Positions 42,789 through 52,686 of a DNA stretch of 64,000 nt are shown here, in pieces. How positions within the stretch are numbered: position 1 is the first letter of the stretch; each line of letters begins with the position of its first letter. Below the pieces are notes generated by a model. The model saw nothing but the letters and a program-made list of their open reading frames with translations. It did not search any database and was not told the DNA's origin. Origin of the DNA: UBA2784 sp964494625 (lineage in GTDB: Bacteria; Pseudomonadota; Alphaproteobacteria; Micropepsales; Micropepsaceae); assembly GCA_964494625.1 (NCBI GenBank), contig CAZBRT010000001.1, positions 124,001 to 188,000 of the forward strand, read 5' to 3'. Both the position numbers and the translations under genes were made by a program.

Positions 42789-44156
42789 ATGGCAAACTCA
42801 CCTGCGCCGGCGTCCGGGGCCAAAACCGGCAACACCTGGCTCAAACAATGGGAACCGGAAAATCCCGCGTTCTGGGAAAGCACGGGCAAGCGCGTCGCCT
42901 ATCGCACGCTGGCGATCACGACCGCCAATCTGATGCTCGCCTTCATCGTGTGGTTCGTCGTGTCAGCCCTCGTCGTGCGCCTGCCGCAGATCGGGTTCAA
43001 GCTTTCGACGGACGAACTCTTCTGGCTGACAGCCATGCCGGGGCTTGCGGGCGGCACGCTGCGCCTTATCCACATGTTCCTCACGCCGCTCTATGGCACG
43101 CGGCATGTGGTGGGGCTTTCCACCCTGTCACTGCTCATTCCGGCGATCGGCTGGTTCTATGCGGTGCAGGACCCGACGACGCCTTTCTGGGCCCTGATGC
43201 TGCTGGCGTTTGCGGCGGGCTTGGGCGGCGGCAATTTCTCGTCCTTCATGCCGTCCACCAGTCTCTTCTTTCCCAAGCGGCTTCAGGGCACGGCTTTGGC
43301 GATCCAGGCCGGTATCGGCAATTTCGGCGTGTCGGTCGTGCAATTCGTCACGCCCTGGATCATCGGCTTTGCGCTTCTGGGCAGCGTCAGCTTCATCGGC
43401 GACTCGCAGGTGATGACCAAGGCGGGCGTCACCTCGAATGTATGGCTGCAGAATGCGGCGGTCATCTATGTGCCCTTCATTGCGGTCCTTGGCATCACCG
43501 CCATCATCTTCCTGAAATCGGTGCCGATTACCGCCAATTTCCGCGAGCAGTTCGACATTTTCCGCTCGAAGCACACCTGGACGATGACGTCGCTCTACAT
43601 CATGACGTTCGGTGCGTTCTCGGGCCTTGCGGCGACATTCCCGCTGCTGATCAAGCAGTGTTATGGCGGGCTTGAGGGCGCACCTGATCCGCTCGCCTTT
43701 GCATTCTACGGACCGCTTGTCGGTTCGATCTCGCGTGTGCTCGCCGGTCCCGTTGCCGACAAGTTTGGCGGCGCGCGGGTGACGCACTGGGCGGGCATCG
43801 GCATGGTGATCTGTGCAGCAACCGTGCCGTTCTTCACCGCGCCATCCTCACTCGACATGTTTCCCTGGTTCGTCACGGCGATGCTGGCGCTCTTCTTCTT
43901 TGCGGGTGTCGGCAATGCCTCCACCTTCAAGCAGATGCCCATGATCTTCCCGCCGCGCCAGGCGGGTGGCGTGATCGGCTTTACCGCGGCCATCGCTGCC
44001 TATGGTCCCTTCCTGTTCGGCATGATGTTCGGATGGGCGTTCGGTGCCTATGGCAGCCCCGACATCATCTTCTTTGGCCTTGCCGCCTTCTTTGCCGCCA
44101 ACGTGTTCCTGAACTGGCGGCTTTACGCACGGCGCGGCGCGCCGAACCCGTGCTGA
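42789..44156 (+). CDS. narK2: Nitrate/nitrite antiporter, NarK2 type
   Basis: A 455-residue MFS transporter with about 12 helices. The block GGGNFSSFMPSTSLFFPKRL and the nitrate signature IQAGIGNFGVSVVQFVTPW match NarK2-type nitrate/nitrite exchangers. The N-terminus (about 40 residues, WLKQWEPENPAFWESTGKRVA) is also typical of NarK2. It follows narK1 by 21 nt and precedes narG by 21 nt. Having the two as separate genes is like the Pseudomonas arrangement rather than the fused NarK of Paracoccus. Confidence 0.88.
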   Translation: MANSPAPASGAKTGNTWLKQWEPENPAFWESTGKRVAYRTLAITTANLMLAFIVWFVVSALVVRLPQIGFKLSTDELFWLTAMPGLAGGTLRLIHMFLTPLYGTRHVVGLSTLSLLIPAIGWFYAVQDPTTPFWALMLLAFAAGLGGGNFSSFMPSTSLFFPKRLQGTALAIQAGIGNFGVSVVQFVTPWIIGFALLGSVSFIGDSQVMTKAGVTSNVWLQNAAVIYVPFIAVLGITAIIFLKSVPITANFREQFDIFRSKHTWTMTSLYIMTFGAFSGLAATFPLLIKQCYGGLEGAPDPLAFAFYGPLVGSISRVLAGPVADKFGGARVTHWAGIGMVICAATVPFFTAPSSLDMFPWFVTAMLALFFFAGVGNASTFKQMPMIFPPRQAGGVIGFTAAIAAYGPFLFGMMFGWAFGAYGSPDIIFFGLAAFFAANVFLNWRLYARRGAPNPC

Positions 44157-44177
44157 TCCAGAAGAGAGATACGAGCC

Positions 44178-47100
44178 ATGAGCCATTTCATCGACCGCCT
44201 GACCTTCTTCAAGAAAATGCGCGAGCCCTTTGCCAAGGGCCATGGCGTCACCACGGACGAGGGCCGTGACTGGGAAGACGGCTATCGCCATCGCTGGCAG
44301 CACGACAAGATCGTGCGCTCCACACATGGGGCGAACTGCACCGGCTCGTGCTCGTGGAAAATCTATGTGAAGGGCGGCATCGTCACGTGGGAGACGCAGC
44401 AGACGGATTATCCGCGCACGCGGCCTGAACTGCCCAACCATGAGCCGCGCGGCTGTTCGCGCGGTGCGAGCTACAGCTGGTATCTCTATTCCGGCAACCG
44501 GGTGAAATATCCGCTGGTGCGCTCGCGGCTCGTCAAATTGTGGCGCGAGGCGCGCGCAACGCTGACGCCGGTGGCCGCCTGGGCGAGCATCGTCGAGAAC
44601 CCCGAGAAGCGCGCGTCCTATACCAAGAAGCGCGGCCATGGCGGCTTCGTGCGTGCCGAGTGGGACGAGATCAACGAACTGATCGCGGCCGCCAACGCCT
44701 ATACCGCAAAGACGCATGGTCCTGACCGCATTTTCGGCTTCTCGCCCATTCCGGCGATGTCGATGGTCTCTTATGCGGCCGGTTCGCGCTATCTGTCGCT
44801 GATCGGCGGCGTGTGCATGTCATTCTATGACTGGTATTGCGACCTGCCGCCTGCCTCGCCGCAAACTTGGGGCGAGCAGACCGACGTTCCTGAAAGTGCC
44901 GACTGGTACAATGCGGGCTTCCTGATCCTCTGGGGCTCGAACGTGCCGCAGACGCGCACGCCCGACGCCCATTTCTACACCGAGGCGCGCTATCGCGGCG
45001 CGAAGTCCGCTGTCATCTGCCCGGATTACTCGGAAGCCTCGAAGTTCGGTGACATCTGGCTGCCGGTGAAACAGGGAACCGATAGTGCGCTCGCCATGGC
45101 GATGGGCCATGTCATCCTGACCGAATATCACGTCAAGCGCACCGTTCCCTACTTCCAGGATTATGTGCGGAAATACACCGACATGCCGATGCTGGTGCGC
45201 CTTGTGCAGCAGGACGGCAAGCTTGTGCCCGACCGGTTCCTGCGCACCTCCGATTTTGCGGGCGCCATGGGGGAGACCAACAACACCGACTGGAAGACCG
45301 TCGCCTTTGACGAGATGAGTGGCGATCTGGTCGCGCCGCGCGGCACCTCGGGTTTCCGCTGGGGCGAAAGCGGCAAATGGAATCTGGAAGAAAAAGAAGG
45401 CGGCGGCCGCGAGACGAAACTGCGCCTGTCGCTGGATGCCATCAAGGACCGCTATGCCGATGTGGCGTTCCCCTATTTCGGCAATATCGAGACGCCGCAT
45501 TTCACGCATACCGGCCATGCCAGCATCCTGACCCGCGCGGTGCCGGTCAAGACCGTGAAGCTCGCCGACGGCGAAGCGCTGGTTGCAACCGTGCACGACC
45601 TTTTCCTCGCCAATTACGGCGTTGATCGCGGTTTTGGCGGCGCCAACACCGGCAAATCGTTCGATGAGGACGTGCCCTATACGCCCGCCTGGGCCGAGAA
45701 GATCACCGGCGTCTCGCGCGACAAGATCATCCAGGTCGCGCGCGAGTTTGCAACGAACGCCGAGAAGACCAATGGCCGCTCGATGATCATCATCGGGGCG
45801 GCGATGAACCACTGGTATCACGCCGACATGAATTATCGCGGCGTCATCAACATGCTGGTCATGTGCGGTTGCGTCGGCCAGTCGGGCGGCGGCTGGGCGC
45901 ATTATGTCGGCCAGGAGAAGCTTCGCCCGCAGGCGGGCTGGGCGCCTTTGGCCTTCGCACTTGATTGGGGCCGTCCGCCCCGCCAGCAGAACTCGACCTC
46001 CGCCTTCTATGTGCACACTGACCAGTGGCGTTATGAAACCCTGTCGGCGGACGAAATCATTTCACCCACCGCACCGCCCGGCCCTTGGGATGGCGCGATC
46101 ATCGACTACAATATCCGCGCGGTGCGCATGGGCTGGCTGCCCGGCTATCCGACGCTTTCCGACAATCCGCTGACGATCGCAAAGAAAGCAGCCGAAGCGG
46201 GACAGGACGTGAAGGACTATGTGCAGGCCGCGCTCAAGCGTGGCGAACTTTCCTTTGCGTGGGAAAAGCCGGACGACCCCAAGTGCTGGCCGCGCAACAT
46301 GTTTGTGTGGCGTTCGAACCTGCTTGGTTCATCGGGCAAGGGTCATGAATATTTCCTCAAGCACCTGCTTGGCACGTCGCATGGCGTGCTCGGCAAGGAC
46401 CTTGGCCCCGAGGGGCGCAGGAAGCCCAAGGAAGTGGTGTGGGAGAAGGAGGCACCGCAGGGCAAGCTTGACCTTCTCGTCACGCTCGACTTCCGCATGT
46501 CCACGACCTGCGTCTATTCCGACATCGTGCTGCCGACAGCGACCTGGTACGAGAAGAACGATCTCAACACCTCCGACATGCATCCCTTCATCCATCCGCT
46601 GACGAGCGCGGTGGACCCCGTGTGGGGCGCGCGTTCCGACTGGGAAATCTACAAGGGCATTGCCAAGGCCTTCTCGCGCGTGGCGCCGGAAGTGCTCGGC
46701 GTCGAAAAGGACGTGGTGCTGACGCCCATCAAGCACGATACGCCGATGGAAATCGCGCAGCCCTTTGATCCCAAAGACTGGAAGCGCGGCGAGTGCGAGC
46801 CGGTCGCAGGCAAGACCATGCCGGTTGTCACCGTGATCGAACGTGACTACCCCCATGTCTATGAGCGCTTCACCTCGCTTGGACCGCTGATGGATTCCGT
46901 GGGCAACGGCATCAAGGGAATTGCCTGGAAGACGGGCCACGAGGTCCAGCATCTCAAGGAACTGAATGGCGTGCACCAGAGCGGCGCAAATAAGGGCCTT
47001 GCGCGCATCGTCAGCGACATTGATGCGGCCGAAGTCATCCTGATGATGGCGCCCGAAACGAATGGCGAAGTCGCGGTGCGCGCTTGGCAGACCCTGTCGA

Positions 47101-47921
47101 AGACCACGGGGCGTGCGCATGACCATCTGGCGCTGCCCAAGGAAGACGAAAAAATCCGCTTCCGCGACGTGGTGGCCCAGCCGCGCAAGATCATCTCCGC
47201 GCCCACCTGGTCGGGCCTTGAGAGCGAGAAGGTCTGCTACAACGCCGGCTACACGAATGTGCACGAGCTGATCCCGTGGCGCACACTGACCGGGCGCCAG
47301 CAGCTCTACCAGGATCATCTGTGGATGCGCGCGTTCGGCGAGGGACTGTGCGTCTATCGCCCGCCTGTCGATCTCAAGACCATCAAGCCGGTCACGGGCC
47401 TCAAACCCAATGGCGAGAAGGAGATCGTCCTCAACTTCATCACGCCGCACCAGAAATGGGGCATCCATTCGACCTATACCGACAATCTCCTGATGCTCAC
47501 GCTTTCGCGCGGCGGGCCGATCGTGTGGCTGTCGGAAGTCGATGCCAAGAAGGCGGGCATCGCCGACAATGACTGGGTGGAGGCCTACAACGCCAACGGC
47601 GCGCTGGTCGCGCGTGCGGTTGTCTCGCAGCGCATGAAGGAGGGCACCCTCTTCATGTACCACGCCCAGGAGAAGATCGTGAACGTGCCGGGCAGCGAGA
47701 TGACCGGCCAGCGCGGCGGTATCCACAACTCCGTCACGCGCACGGTCTTGAAGCCGACGCACATGATCGGCGGCTATGTCCAGCTTGCCTATGACTTCAA
47801 CTATTACGGCACGATCGGCACGAACCGCGACGAGTTCGTGATCCTGCGCAAGGTGAAAAAGGTGGACTGGCTGGAGCGGCCATATCCCGAGAAGGCTACC
47901 AAGGGGAGGGTCCACACATGA
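44178..47921 (+). CDS. narG: Respiratory nitrate reductase alpha subunit NarG
   Basis: The 1247-residue catalytic subunit reducing nitrate to nitrite at bis-MGD molybdenum on the cytoplasmic side of the membrane. There is no Tat signal peptide, as expected for Nar rather than Nap. The FS0 [4Fe-4S] ligands H50, C54, C58 (STHGANCTGSCSW) and C93 (EPRGCSRG) are in place. Asp222 (FYDWYCDLPPASP), the molybdenum ligand, is conserved. The length equals that of E. coli NarG. narH overlaps it by 4 nt. Confidence 0.97.
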   Translation: MSHFIDRLTFFKKMREPFAKGHGVTTDEGRDWEDGYRHRWQHDKIVRSTHGANCTGSCSWKIYVKGGIVTWETQQTDYPRTRPELPNHEPRGCSRGASYSWYLYSGNRVKYPLVRSRLVKLWREARATLTPVAAWASIVENPEKRASYTKKRGHGGFVRAEWDEINELIAAANAYTAKTHGPDRIFGFSPIPAMSMVSYAAGSRYLSLIGGVCMSFYDWYCDLPPASPQTWGEQTDVPESADWYNAGFLILWGSNVPQTRTPDAHFYTEARYRGAKSAVICPDYSEASKFGDIWLPVKQGTDSALAMAMGHVILTEYHVKRTVPYFQDYVRKYTDMPMLVRLVQQDGKLVPDRFLRTSDFAGAMGETNNTDWKTVAFDEMSGDLVAPRGTSGFRWGESGKWNLEEKEGGGRETKLRLSLDAIKDRYADVAFPYFGNIETPHFTHTGHASILTRAVPVKTVKLADGEALVATVHDLFLANYGVDRGFGGANTGKSFDEDVPYTPAWAEKITGVSRDKIIQVAREFATNAEKTNGRSMIIIGAAMNHWYHADMNYRGVINMLVMCGCVGQSGGGWAHYVGQEKLRPQAGWAPLAFALDWGRPPRQQNSTSAFYVHTDQWRYETLSADEIISPTAPPGPWDGAIIDYNIRAVRMGWLPGYPTLSDNPLTIAKKAAEAGQDVKDYVQAALKRGELSFAWEKPDDPKCWPRNMFVWRSNLLGSSGKGHEYFLKHLLGTSHGVLGKDLGPEGRRKPKEVVWEKEAPQGKLDLLVTLDFRMSTTCVYSDIVLPTATWYEKNDLNTSDMHPFIHPLTSAVDPVWGARSDWEIYKGIAKAFSRVAPEVLGVEKDVVLTPIKHDTPMEIAQPFDPKDWKRGECEPVAGKTMPVVTVIERDYPHVYERFTSLGPLMDSVGNGIKGIAWKTGHEVQHLKELNGVHQSGANKGLARIVSDIDAAEVILMMAPETNGEVAVRAWQTLSKTTGRAHDHLALPKEDEKIRFRDVVAQPRKIISAPTWSGLESEKVCYNAGYTNVHELIPWRTLTGRQQLYQDHLWMRAFGEGLCVYRPPVDLKTIKPVTGLKPNGEKEIVLNFITPHQKWGIHSTYTDNLLMLTLSRGGPIVWLSEVDAKKAGIADNDWVEAYNANGALVARAVVSQRMKEGTLFMYHAQEKIVNVPGSEMTGQRGGIHNSVTRTVLKPTHMIGGYVQLAYDFNYYGTIGTNRDEFVILRKVKKVDWLERPYPEKATKGRVHT

Positions 47922-49444
47922 AAATCCGCGCACAGATCGCGATGGTGCTCAACCTCGACAAATGCATCGGGTGCCACACCTGTTCGGTCACCTGCAAGAA
48001 TGTGTGGACGAACCGCGAGGGCATGGAATACGCGTGGTTCAACAATGTCGAGACCAAGCCCGGCATCGGCTATCCCAAGGACTGGGAGAACCAGAAGAAG
48101 TGGAAGGGCGGATGGAAGCGCACGATGAGCGGCGCCATCCAGCCGCGCATCGGCGGCAAGTGGCGGATCCTCTCAAAAATCTTCGCCAATCCCGACATGC
48201 CGGAGATCGACGACTACTACGAACCCTTCACTTTCGACTACGAGCATCTGCAGAAGGCGCCGGAGCTGGAAGCCTTCCCGACCGCGCGGCCGCGCTCGCT
48301 GATCACGGGCCAGCGGATGGAAAAAATCCATTGGGGACCGAACTGGGAGGAAATCCTGGGCGGCGAATTCTCCAAGCGCTCGGCTGATGCCAATTTCGAG
48401 GGCATCCAGAAGGAAATCTACGGGCAGTTTGAAAACACCTTCATGATGTACCTGCCCCGGCTGTGCGAGCATTGCCTCAATCCCGCCTGCGCGGCCGCCT
48501 GCCCGTCGGGCGCCATCTACAAGCGCGAGGAGGACGGCATTGTCCTCATCGACCAGGAGAAGTGTCGCGGCTGGCGCATGTGCGTGTCGGGCTGCCCCTA
48601 CAAGAAAATCTACTTCAACTGGTCGAGCGGCAAGTCGGAGAAGTGCATCTTCTGCTATCCGCGTATCGAGGCCGGCCAGCCGACCGTGTGTTCGGAAACC
48701 TGTGTGGGGCGCATCCGTTATCTCGGCGTGATGCTCTATGACGCGGACCGCATCGGCGAAGCGGCATCGGTGAAAGACGAGAAAGCGCTCTATCAGGCGC
48801 AGCTCTCCGTCTTCCTTGATCCGAACGACCCCAAGGTGATCGCGCAAGCGCGCGTCGACGGCGTGCCGGACAATTGGCTGGAAGCCGCGCGCGTGTCGCC
48901 CATCTGGAAGATGGCGATGGAATGGAAGGTAGCCTTCCCGCTTCATCCGGAATACCGCACGCTGCCGATGGTCTGGTACGTGCCGCCGCTTTCGCCGATC
49001 ACGGCAGCAGCGGACGCCGGCAAGATGGGCGTTGATGGTGCGATGCCGGACGTGCGCAGCTTGCGCATCCCCGTGCGTTATCTCGCCAACCTTCTGACCG
49101 CGGGCGACGAAGCGCCCATCGTGACCGGCCTTGAGCGGATGCTGGCCATGCGTGGCTACATGCGCGCCAAGACGATTGACGGCGTGATTGACGAGGGGCT
49201 GGCAAGCCGCGTCGGGCTTTCGCCAGCCGCCATCGAAGAAATGTACCAGCTGATGGCGATTGCCAATTACGAGGACCGCTTCGTCATTCCGACCGCGCAC
49301 CGCGAGCTGGCCGAGGACGCCTACGAGATGCGCGGCCAGTGCGGCTTCTCGTTCGGGGATGGCTGCATGCCTTCGGACACACGCACCAACCTGTTCGGTG
49401 GCGTGAAGGTGAAAAACGACAAGCCGAAGATGGGAGCCTATTGA
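47918..49444 (+). CDS. narH: Respiratory nitrate reductase beta subunit NarH
   Basis: A 508-residue electron-transfer subunit with four Fe-S clusters linking NarI haems to NarG. Cysteine groups are CIGCHTCSVTCKN, CEHCLNPACAAACPSG, CRGWRMCVSGCPYKK and KCIFCYPRIEAGQPTVCSETC. The Trp in CRGWRMC replaces a Cys, as in known NarH, giving the [3Fe-4S] cluster. The ATG overlaps the narG stop by 4 nt, and the stop shares one base with the narJ start. Confidence 0.97.
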   Translation: MKIRAQIAMVLNLDKCIGCHTCSVTCKNVWTNREGMEYAWFNNVETKPGIGYPKDWENQKKWKGGWKRTMSGAIQPRIGGKWRILSKIFANPDMPEIDDYYEPFTFDYEHLQKAPELEAFPTARPRSLITGQRMEKIHWGPNWEEILGGEFSKRSADANFEGIQKEIYGQFENTFMMYLPRLCEHCLNPACAAACPSGAIYKREEDGIVLIDQEKCRGWRMCVSGCPYKKIYFNWSSGKSEKCIFCYPRIEAGQPTVCSETCVGRIRYLGVMLYDADRIGEAASVKDEKALYQAQLSVFLDPNDPKVIAQARVDGVPDNWLEAARVSPIWKMAMEWKVAFPLHPEYRTLPMVWYVPPLSPITAAADAGKMGVDGAMPDVRSLRIPVRYLANLLTAGDEAPIVTGLERMLAMRGYMRAKTIDGVIDEGLASRVGLSPAAIEEMYQLMAIANYEDRFVIPTAHRELAEDAYEMRGQCGFSFGDGCMPSDTRTNLFGGVKVKNDKPKMGAY

Positions 49445-50193
49445 TGAAGACGCTCAAGGTATTCTCGGCGCTCCTCTCCTATCCCACGCCCGAATTGATC
49501 GCGGCAGGGGACGAGCTTTCCGGCATCCTCGTCCGCGAGGCATTGCTCTCGCCCGACGTGCGGGGGCGTGTCCAGGCGCTGATCACTGATCTTGCCGCGA
49601 CCGATCTTGTTGCGGCGCAGGAAGCCTATGTCGATCTGTTCGACCGCAGCCGGGCCCTGTCGCTGCATCTCTTCGAGCATGTGCACGGCGAGAGCCGGGA
49701 TCGCGGGCAGGCCATGGTTGACCTGATGCACCTCTATGAAGAGGCAGGCTTTGACGTGAGTGCGAGCGAGCTGCCCGACTATCTGCCGCTTTTCCTCGAG
49801 TTCGCCTCGACACGCGCGCCTGCTGATGCGCTGGAACTCATTGGCCAGCCCGCGCATGTGATTGCCGCCCTGCATGAGCGGTTGAAGCGCCGCCAGTCGC
49901 CCTATGCCGCCGTGATGGAGGCCATGCTGGCACTGGCCAAAGTTGAAACCGATGCCGACATGCTGGCGCGGTTGATGGCGGAACCGGACCCTGCACCCGA
50001 TGATCTTGAGGCGCTCGACGCCGAATGGGAAGAGCAGGAAGTCCTGTTCGGCCCCGGTGCCGCTGCAGACGATTGCGGGCGCGACACGCTGGCGGCCCGG
50101 CTGCGTCAGGCGCGGCGGCCAGCCGACGGGGCGGCACCAAAGCCCGCACGCCCCCGCGTCGAAGTCACCCATTCAGCTGCCACACGCGGTTAG
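49444..50193 (+). CDS. narJ: Nitrate reductase assembly chaperone NarJ
   Basis: A 249-residue cytoplasmic chaperone of the TorD/NarJ family that holds NarG for cofactor insertion and membrane attachment. Conserved block: SLHLFEHVHGESRDRGQAMV. The helical body is followed by an acidic segment and a basic tail. The ATG at 49444 overlaps the narH TGA by one base (TGATG). Confidence 0.93.
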   Translation: MKTLKVFSALLSYPTPELIAAGDELSGILVREALLSPDVRGRVQALITDLAATDLVAAQEAYVDLFDRSRALSLHLFEHVHGESRDRGQAMVDLMHLYEEAGFDVSASELPDYLPLFLEFASTRAPADALELIGQPAHVIAALHERLKRRQSPYAAVMEAMLALAKVETDADMLARLMAEPDPAPDDLEALDAEWEEQEVLFGPGAAADDCGRDTLAARLRQARRPADGAAPKPARPRVEVTHSAATRG

Positions 50194-50202
50194 GAGCGTG
50201 CC

Positions 50203-50940
50203 ATGAAGGACATGATCTTCCACATCCTTTTCGTCTGGTATCCTTACGTCTGCATCTCGGCGTTCGTGTTCGGGTCACTGATCCGCTTTGACCGCGAGCA
50301 GTACACATGGAAGGCCCATTCGAGCCAACTGTTGCGCAAGCGGCAGCTGAAATGGGGCTCCAACCTTTTCCACTTCGGCATCCTGTTCCTATTCCTCGGC
50401 CATACGGTCGGACTTTTGACGCCGACGTCGCTTTACACGCTCGTCATCACGCCCGAGCAGAAGCAGCTGGTTGCGGTCACCGCGGGCGGCATCGCAGGCG
50501 CCATGTGCTTCATCGGGCTGACGCTGCTTTTGCACCGGCGGCTTTTCGACGTCCGCATCCGCCAGACCTCGACCTACATGGACCTCTCGATCCTCATCAT
50601 CCTCTGGTGCCAGCTGGTGCTGGGCCTTGGCACGCTGCCCTATTCCTTCGCACATGAGGATGCATCGGTGATGCTCACCCTGTCGCATTGGGCGCAGGGC
50701 ATTGTGACCGTGCAGCCTGTCGATGCCAGCACGCTGCAGGGGCTTGACTGGCCTTACCTCGTCCATCTCGTGCTCGGCATGACGATCTTCCTCATCTTCC
50801 CGTTCTCGCGCCTGGTCCATATCTGGTCGGCGCCGGTCTGGTATCTGGGTCGCAAGGGCTATCAGGTCGTACGCACACGCAAGCATCCGGTTGCGCCGGT
50901 TGCTGCCCCCGTCGCTGCACCGAAGATCGCAGCGGAGTAG
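50203..50940 (+). CDS. narI: Respiratory nitrate reductase gamma subunit NarI
   Basis: A 245-residue membrane cytochrome b subunit with five helices that oxidises quinol and carries two haems b. Typical features are WYPYVCISAFVFGSLIRFD at the N-terminus, the His-containing segment NLFHFGILFLFLGHTVGLLTP, and a second His region (HLVLGMTIFLIFPFSRLVHIW). The C-terminus adds an Ala/Pro/Val-rich tail. It begins 9 nt after narJ. Confidence 0.95.
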   Translation: MKDMIFHILFVWYPYVCISAFVFGSLIRFDREQYTWKAHSSQLLRKRQLKWGSNLFHFGILFLFLGHTVGLLTPTSLYTLVITPEQKQLVAVTAGGIAGAMCFIGLTLLLHRRLFDVRIRQTSTYMDLSILIILWCQLVLGLGTLPYSFAHEDASVMLTLSHWAQGIVTVQPVDASTLQGLDWPYLVHLVLGMTIFLIFPFSRLVHIWSAPVWYLGRKGYQVVRTRKHPVAPVAAPVAAPKIAAE

Positions 50941-50944
50941 GCCC

Positions 50945-51778
50945 ATGACGCAAACAACTACCGCCTCCTGTGCCGTACGCCCTGCCCTGCCGCAGAACCG
51001 CACGAAGATCCGGGTCAATGGTGTCGAGATCGCGCGAGACGCCATCTCGCGCGAGGCCCAGAACCATCCGGCCGCGCGTCCCTTTGAATCCTGGACGGCG
51101 GCGGCGCGTGCGCTTTGTGTGCGCGAATTGCTGCTGCAGGAAGCCAAGCGGCTTGAAATCACCGCCACGCCGGAAAGCGATGGCGAAGGCCGGCGCGAGA
51201 CGATGGACGAAGCGCTGATCCGCGCGCTGCTGGCCCATGAAGTGCGCGTGCCGGAAGCCGATGAGGCGGCCTGCCGCCGCTACTACGAGGCCAACCGTGC
51301 GCGATTTGCGTCACCGCTTCTTTACGAGGTGCGTCACATCCTGGTGCCGCGCGGTGAGGATGCGGCGGCCGCACGGGAATTAGCGGAAGCGCTGATCGCA
51401 GACCTTCACGCGGGCGCAGATTTTGCCGCGCTGGCTGCAAGCCACTCGGCCTGCCCGTCGGCCAAAGTAGGTGGATCGCTTGGCCAGATCAGCGAAGGCG
51501 ACACTGTGCCGGAATTCGAGGAAGCCCTTGAGGCATTGCCGGTCGGCCGTGTGGCGCAAGCGCCTGTCGAAAGCCGTTACGGCTTTCATGTGGTCGAGGT
51601 GCACCACCGCGTTGAGCCGCAGGTCATGCCCTTCGACAACGTGCGCGACCGGATTGCCGCCTGGCTTCCGGCGCGGTCGCGCATGGCGGCAGAAGGCCAA
51701 TACATCTCCATCCTTGCGGGCAAGGCCGCCATCGAAGGCATCGCCCTTTCCGGCGCCAATTCGCCGCTTGTGCAGTGA
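50945..51778 (+). CDS. Cytoplasmic parvulin-type peptidyl-prolyl isomerase
   Basis: A 277-residue PpiC/NifM-like protein. A helical N-terminal region (about 1-120) is followed by a parvulin domain (about 125-225) with VRHILVPRGE, the loop GGSLGQISEGDTVPEFEEAL and YGFHVVEVHHRVE. There is no signal peptide, so it acts in the cytosol. A similar gene follows narGHJI in Pseudomonas, suggesting a role in folding of the nitrate reductase subunits. It begins 4 nt after narI. Confidence 0.88.
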   Translation: MTQTTTASCAVRPALPQNRTKIRVNGVEIARDAISREAQNHPAARPFESWTAAARALCVRELLLQEAKRLEITATPESDGEGRRETMDEALIRALLAHEVRVPEADEAACRRYYEANRARFASPLLYEVRHILVPRGEDAAAARELAEALIADLHAGADFAALAASHSACPSAKVGGSLGQISEGDTVPEFEEALEALPVGRVAQAPVESRYGFHVVEVHHRVEPQVMPFDNVRDRIAAWLPARSRMAAEGQYISILAGKAAIEGIALSGANSPLVQ

Positions 51779-51785
51779 GGCGACC

Positions 51786-52127
51786 ATGCTTCTTTCAACC
51801 CTGCTTGCCCAACTGAAGGACGAGAGCGAAGCCGAAGCGGTGCTGATGACGCTTGACGATCTTGTGCTGAAGGCCGGGATCGAAGAGATGCGCAGCGTTC
51901 ACGCCGAAACACCGGGACAATATGCGGCCGGCGCCGTCCACCGCTTTGCCAATGCGGCAAAGGACGAAGACTGGTTGTCGCTCATCCCTGCCATCCAGCG
52001 CAGCGATGATCCCGCGCGTGCCGCCCTTTCCTTCATGCTGCGCTGGTCGGTTGCCGCCGACCGGGCAGGCGCGGAAGAGCCATCCGCATGCGCGTGCGGA
52101 AAGGGGCATTCGTGCGGCGATGATTGA
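51786..52127 (+). CDS. Small nar-operon protein with Cys-rich tail
   Basis: A 113-residue, mostly helical cytosolic protein (MLLSTLLAQLKDESEAEAVL...). It ends with a Cys/His tail SACACGKGHSCGDD, suited to metal or redox binding. I do not recognise its family. It sits 7 nt after the parvulin gene and its stop overlaps the next start by 8 nt, so it is a true member of the nar operon. Confidence 0.75.
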   Translation: MLLSTLLAQLKDESEAEAVLMTLDDLVLKAGIEEMRSVHAETPGQYAAGAVHRFANAAKDEDWLSLIPAIQRSDDPARAALSFMLRWSVAADRAGAEEPSACACGKGHSCGDD

Positions 52128-52686
52128 GGTGACCGGTCAGGGTGAAGGCATGAAACTGCGCAACGGGCGCGGCGAAGTCGTGCCCGCGGCCCTGCCGCCG
52201 CATCTTCTTTCAACGCCGCTTGAGTATCTCTATGCCGATCATCTGCGCCAGCGCGGCGTGTGTGCGGTGCTGCGCCGCCTTGCTGCTGCAGGCCATGTGG
52301 AAGAGGACGAGGCAAAAATTCTTGCCGCCTTTCTTGAGCGCGACATGATCATTCACCACGCGGACGAGGAGGAATCGCTCTTTCCGCTGCTCGGCAAACG
52401 CTGCGACCATGACGACAGGCTGGAAGCCGATCTGTCGCGCCTTTCACTCGACCACAGGAAAGCACGGCCGCAATTGCTGCGCATTGCCGACATCCTGCTT
52501 CAGGCGGGCGGTCATATCAGCGTAACTGACGCCAGCCTTTTTGCCAATTTCGCCGCGCAAGAATACCGGCATCTTGCCTTTGAGAATGGCGTCATCCTGC
52601 CCATCGCGCGGGTGCGGCTGACGCGCAAGGACATCGCCACATTGTCGCGCCAGATGCGCGCCCGGCGCGGGATTGCGACGCCATGA
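52120..52686 (+). CDS. Hemerythrin-like domain protein
   Basis: A 188-residue helical protein with a hemerythrin HHE-type pattern: ERDMIIHHADEEESLFPLL, LDHRKARPQLL and AAQEYRHLAFENGVILPIA supply His/Glu residues for a di-iron site. Such proteins bind oxygen or NO or help repair Fe-S clusters, all sensible next to nitrate reductase. The ATG at 52120 is used; an ATG at 52150 is an alternative. The stop overlaps the carbonic anhydrase start by 4 nt (ATGA). Confidence 0.8.
   Translation: MIEVTGQGEGMKLRNGRGEVVPAALPPHLLSTPLEYLYADHLRQRGVCAVLRRLAAAGHVEEDEAKILAAFLERDMIIHHADEEESLFPLLGKRCDHDDRLEADLSRLSLDHRKARPQLLRIADILLQAGGHISVTDASLFANFAAQEYRHLAFENGVILPIARVRLTRKDIATLSRQMRARRGIATP

Noticed and set aside
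46329..47933. Long minus-strand open frame opposite narG
   Set aside because: narG is certain in the other frame and the antisense product has shadow-like composition.
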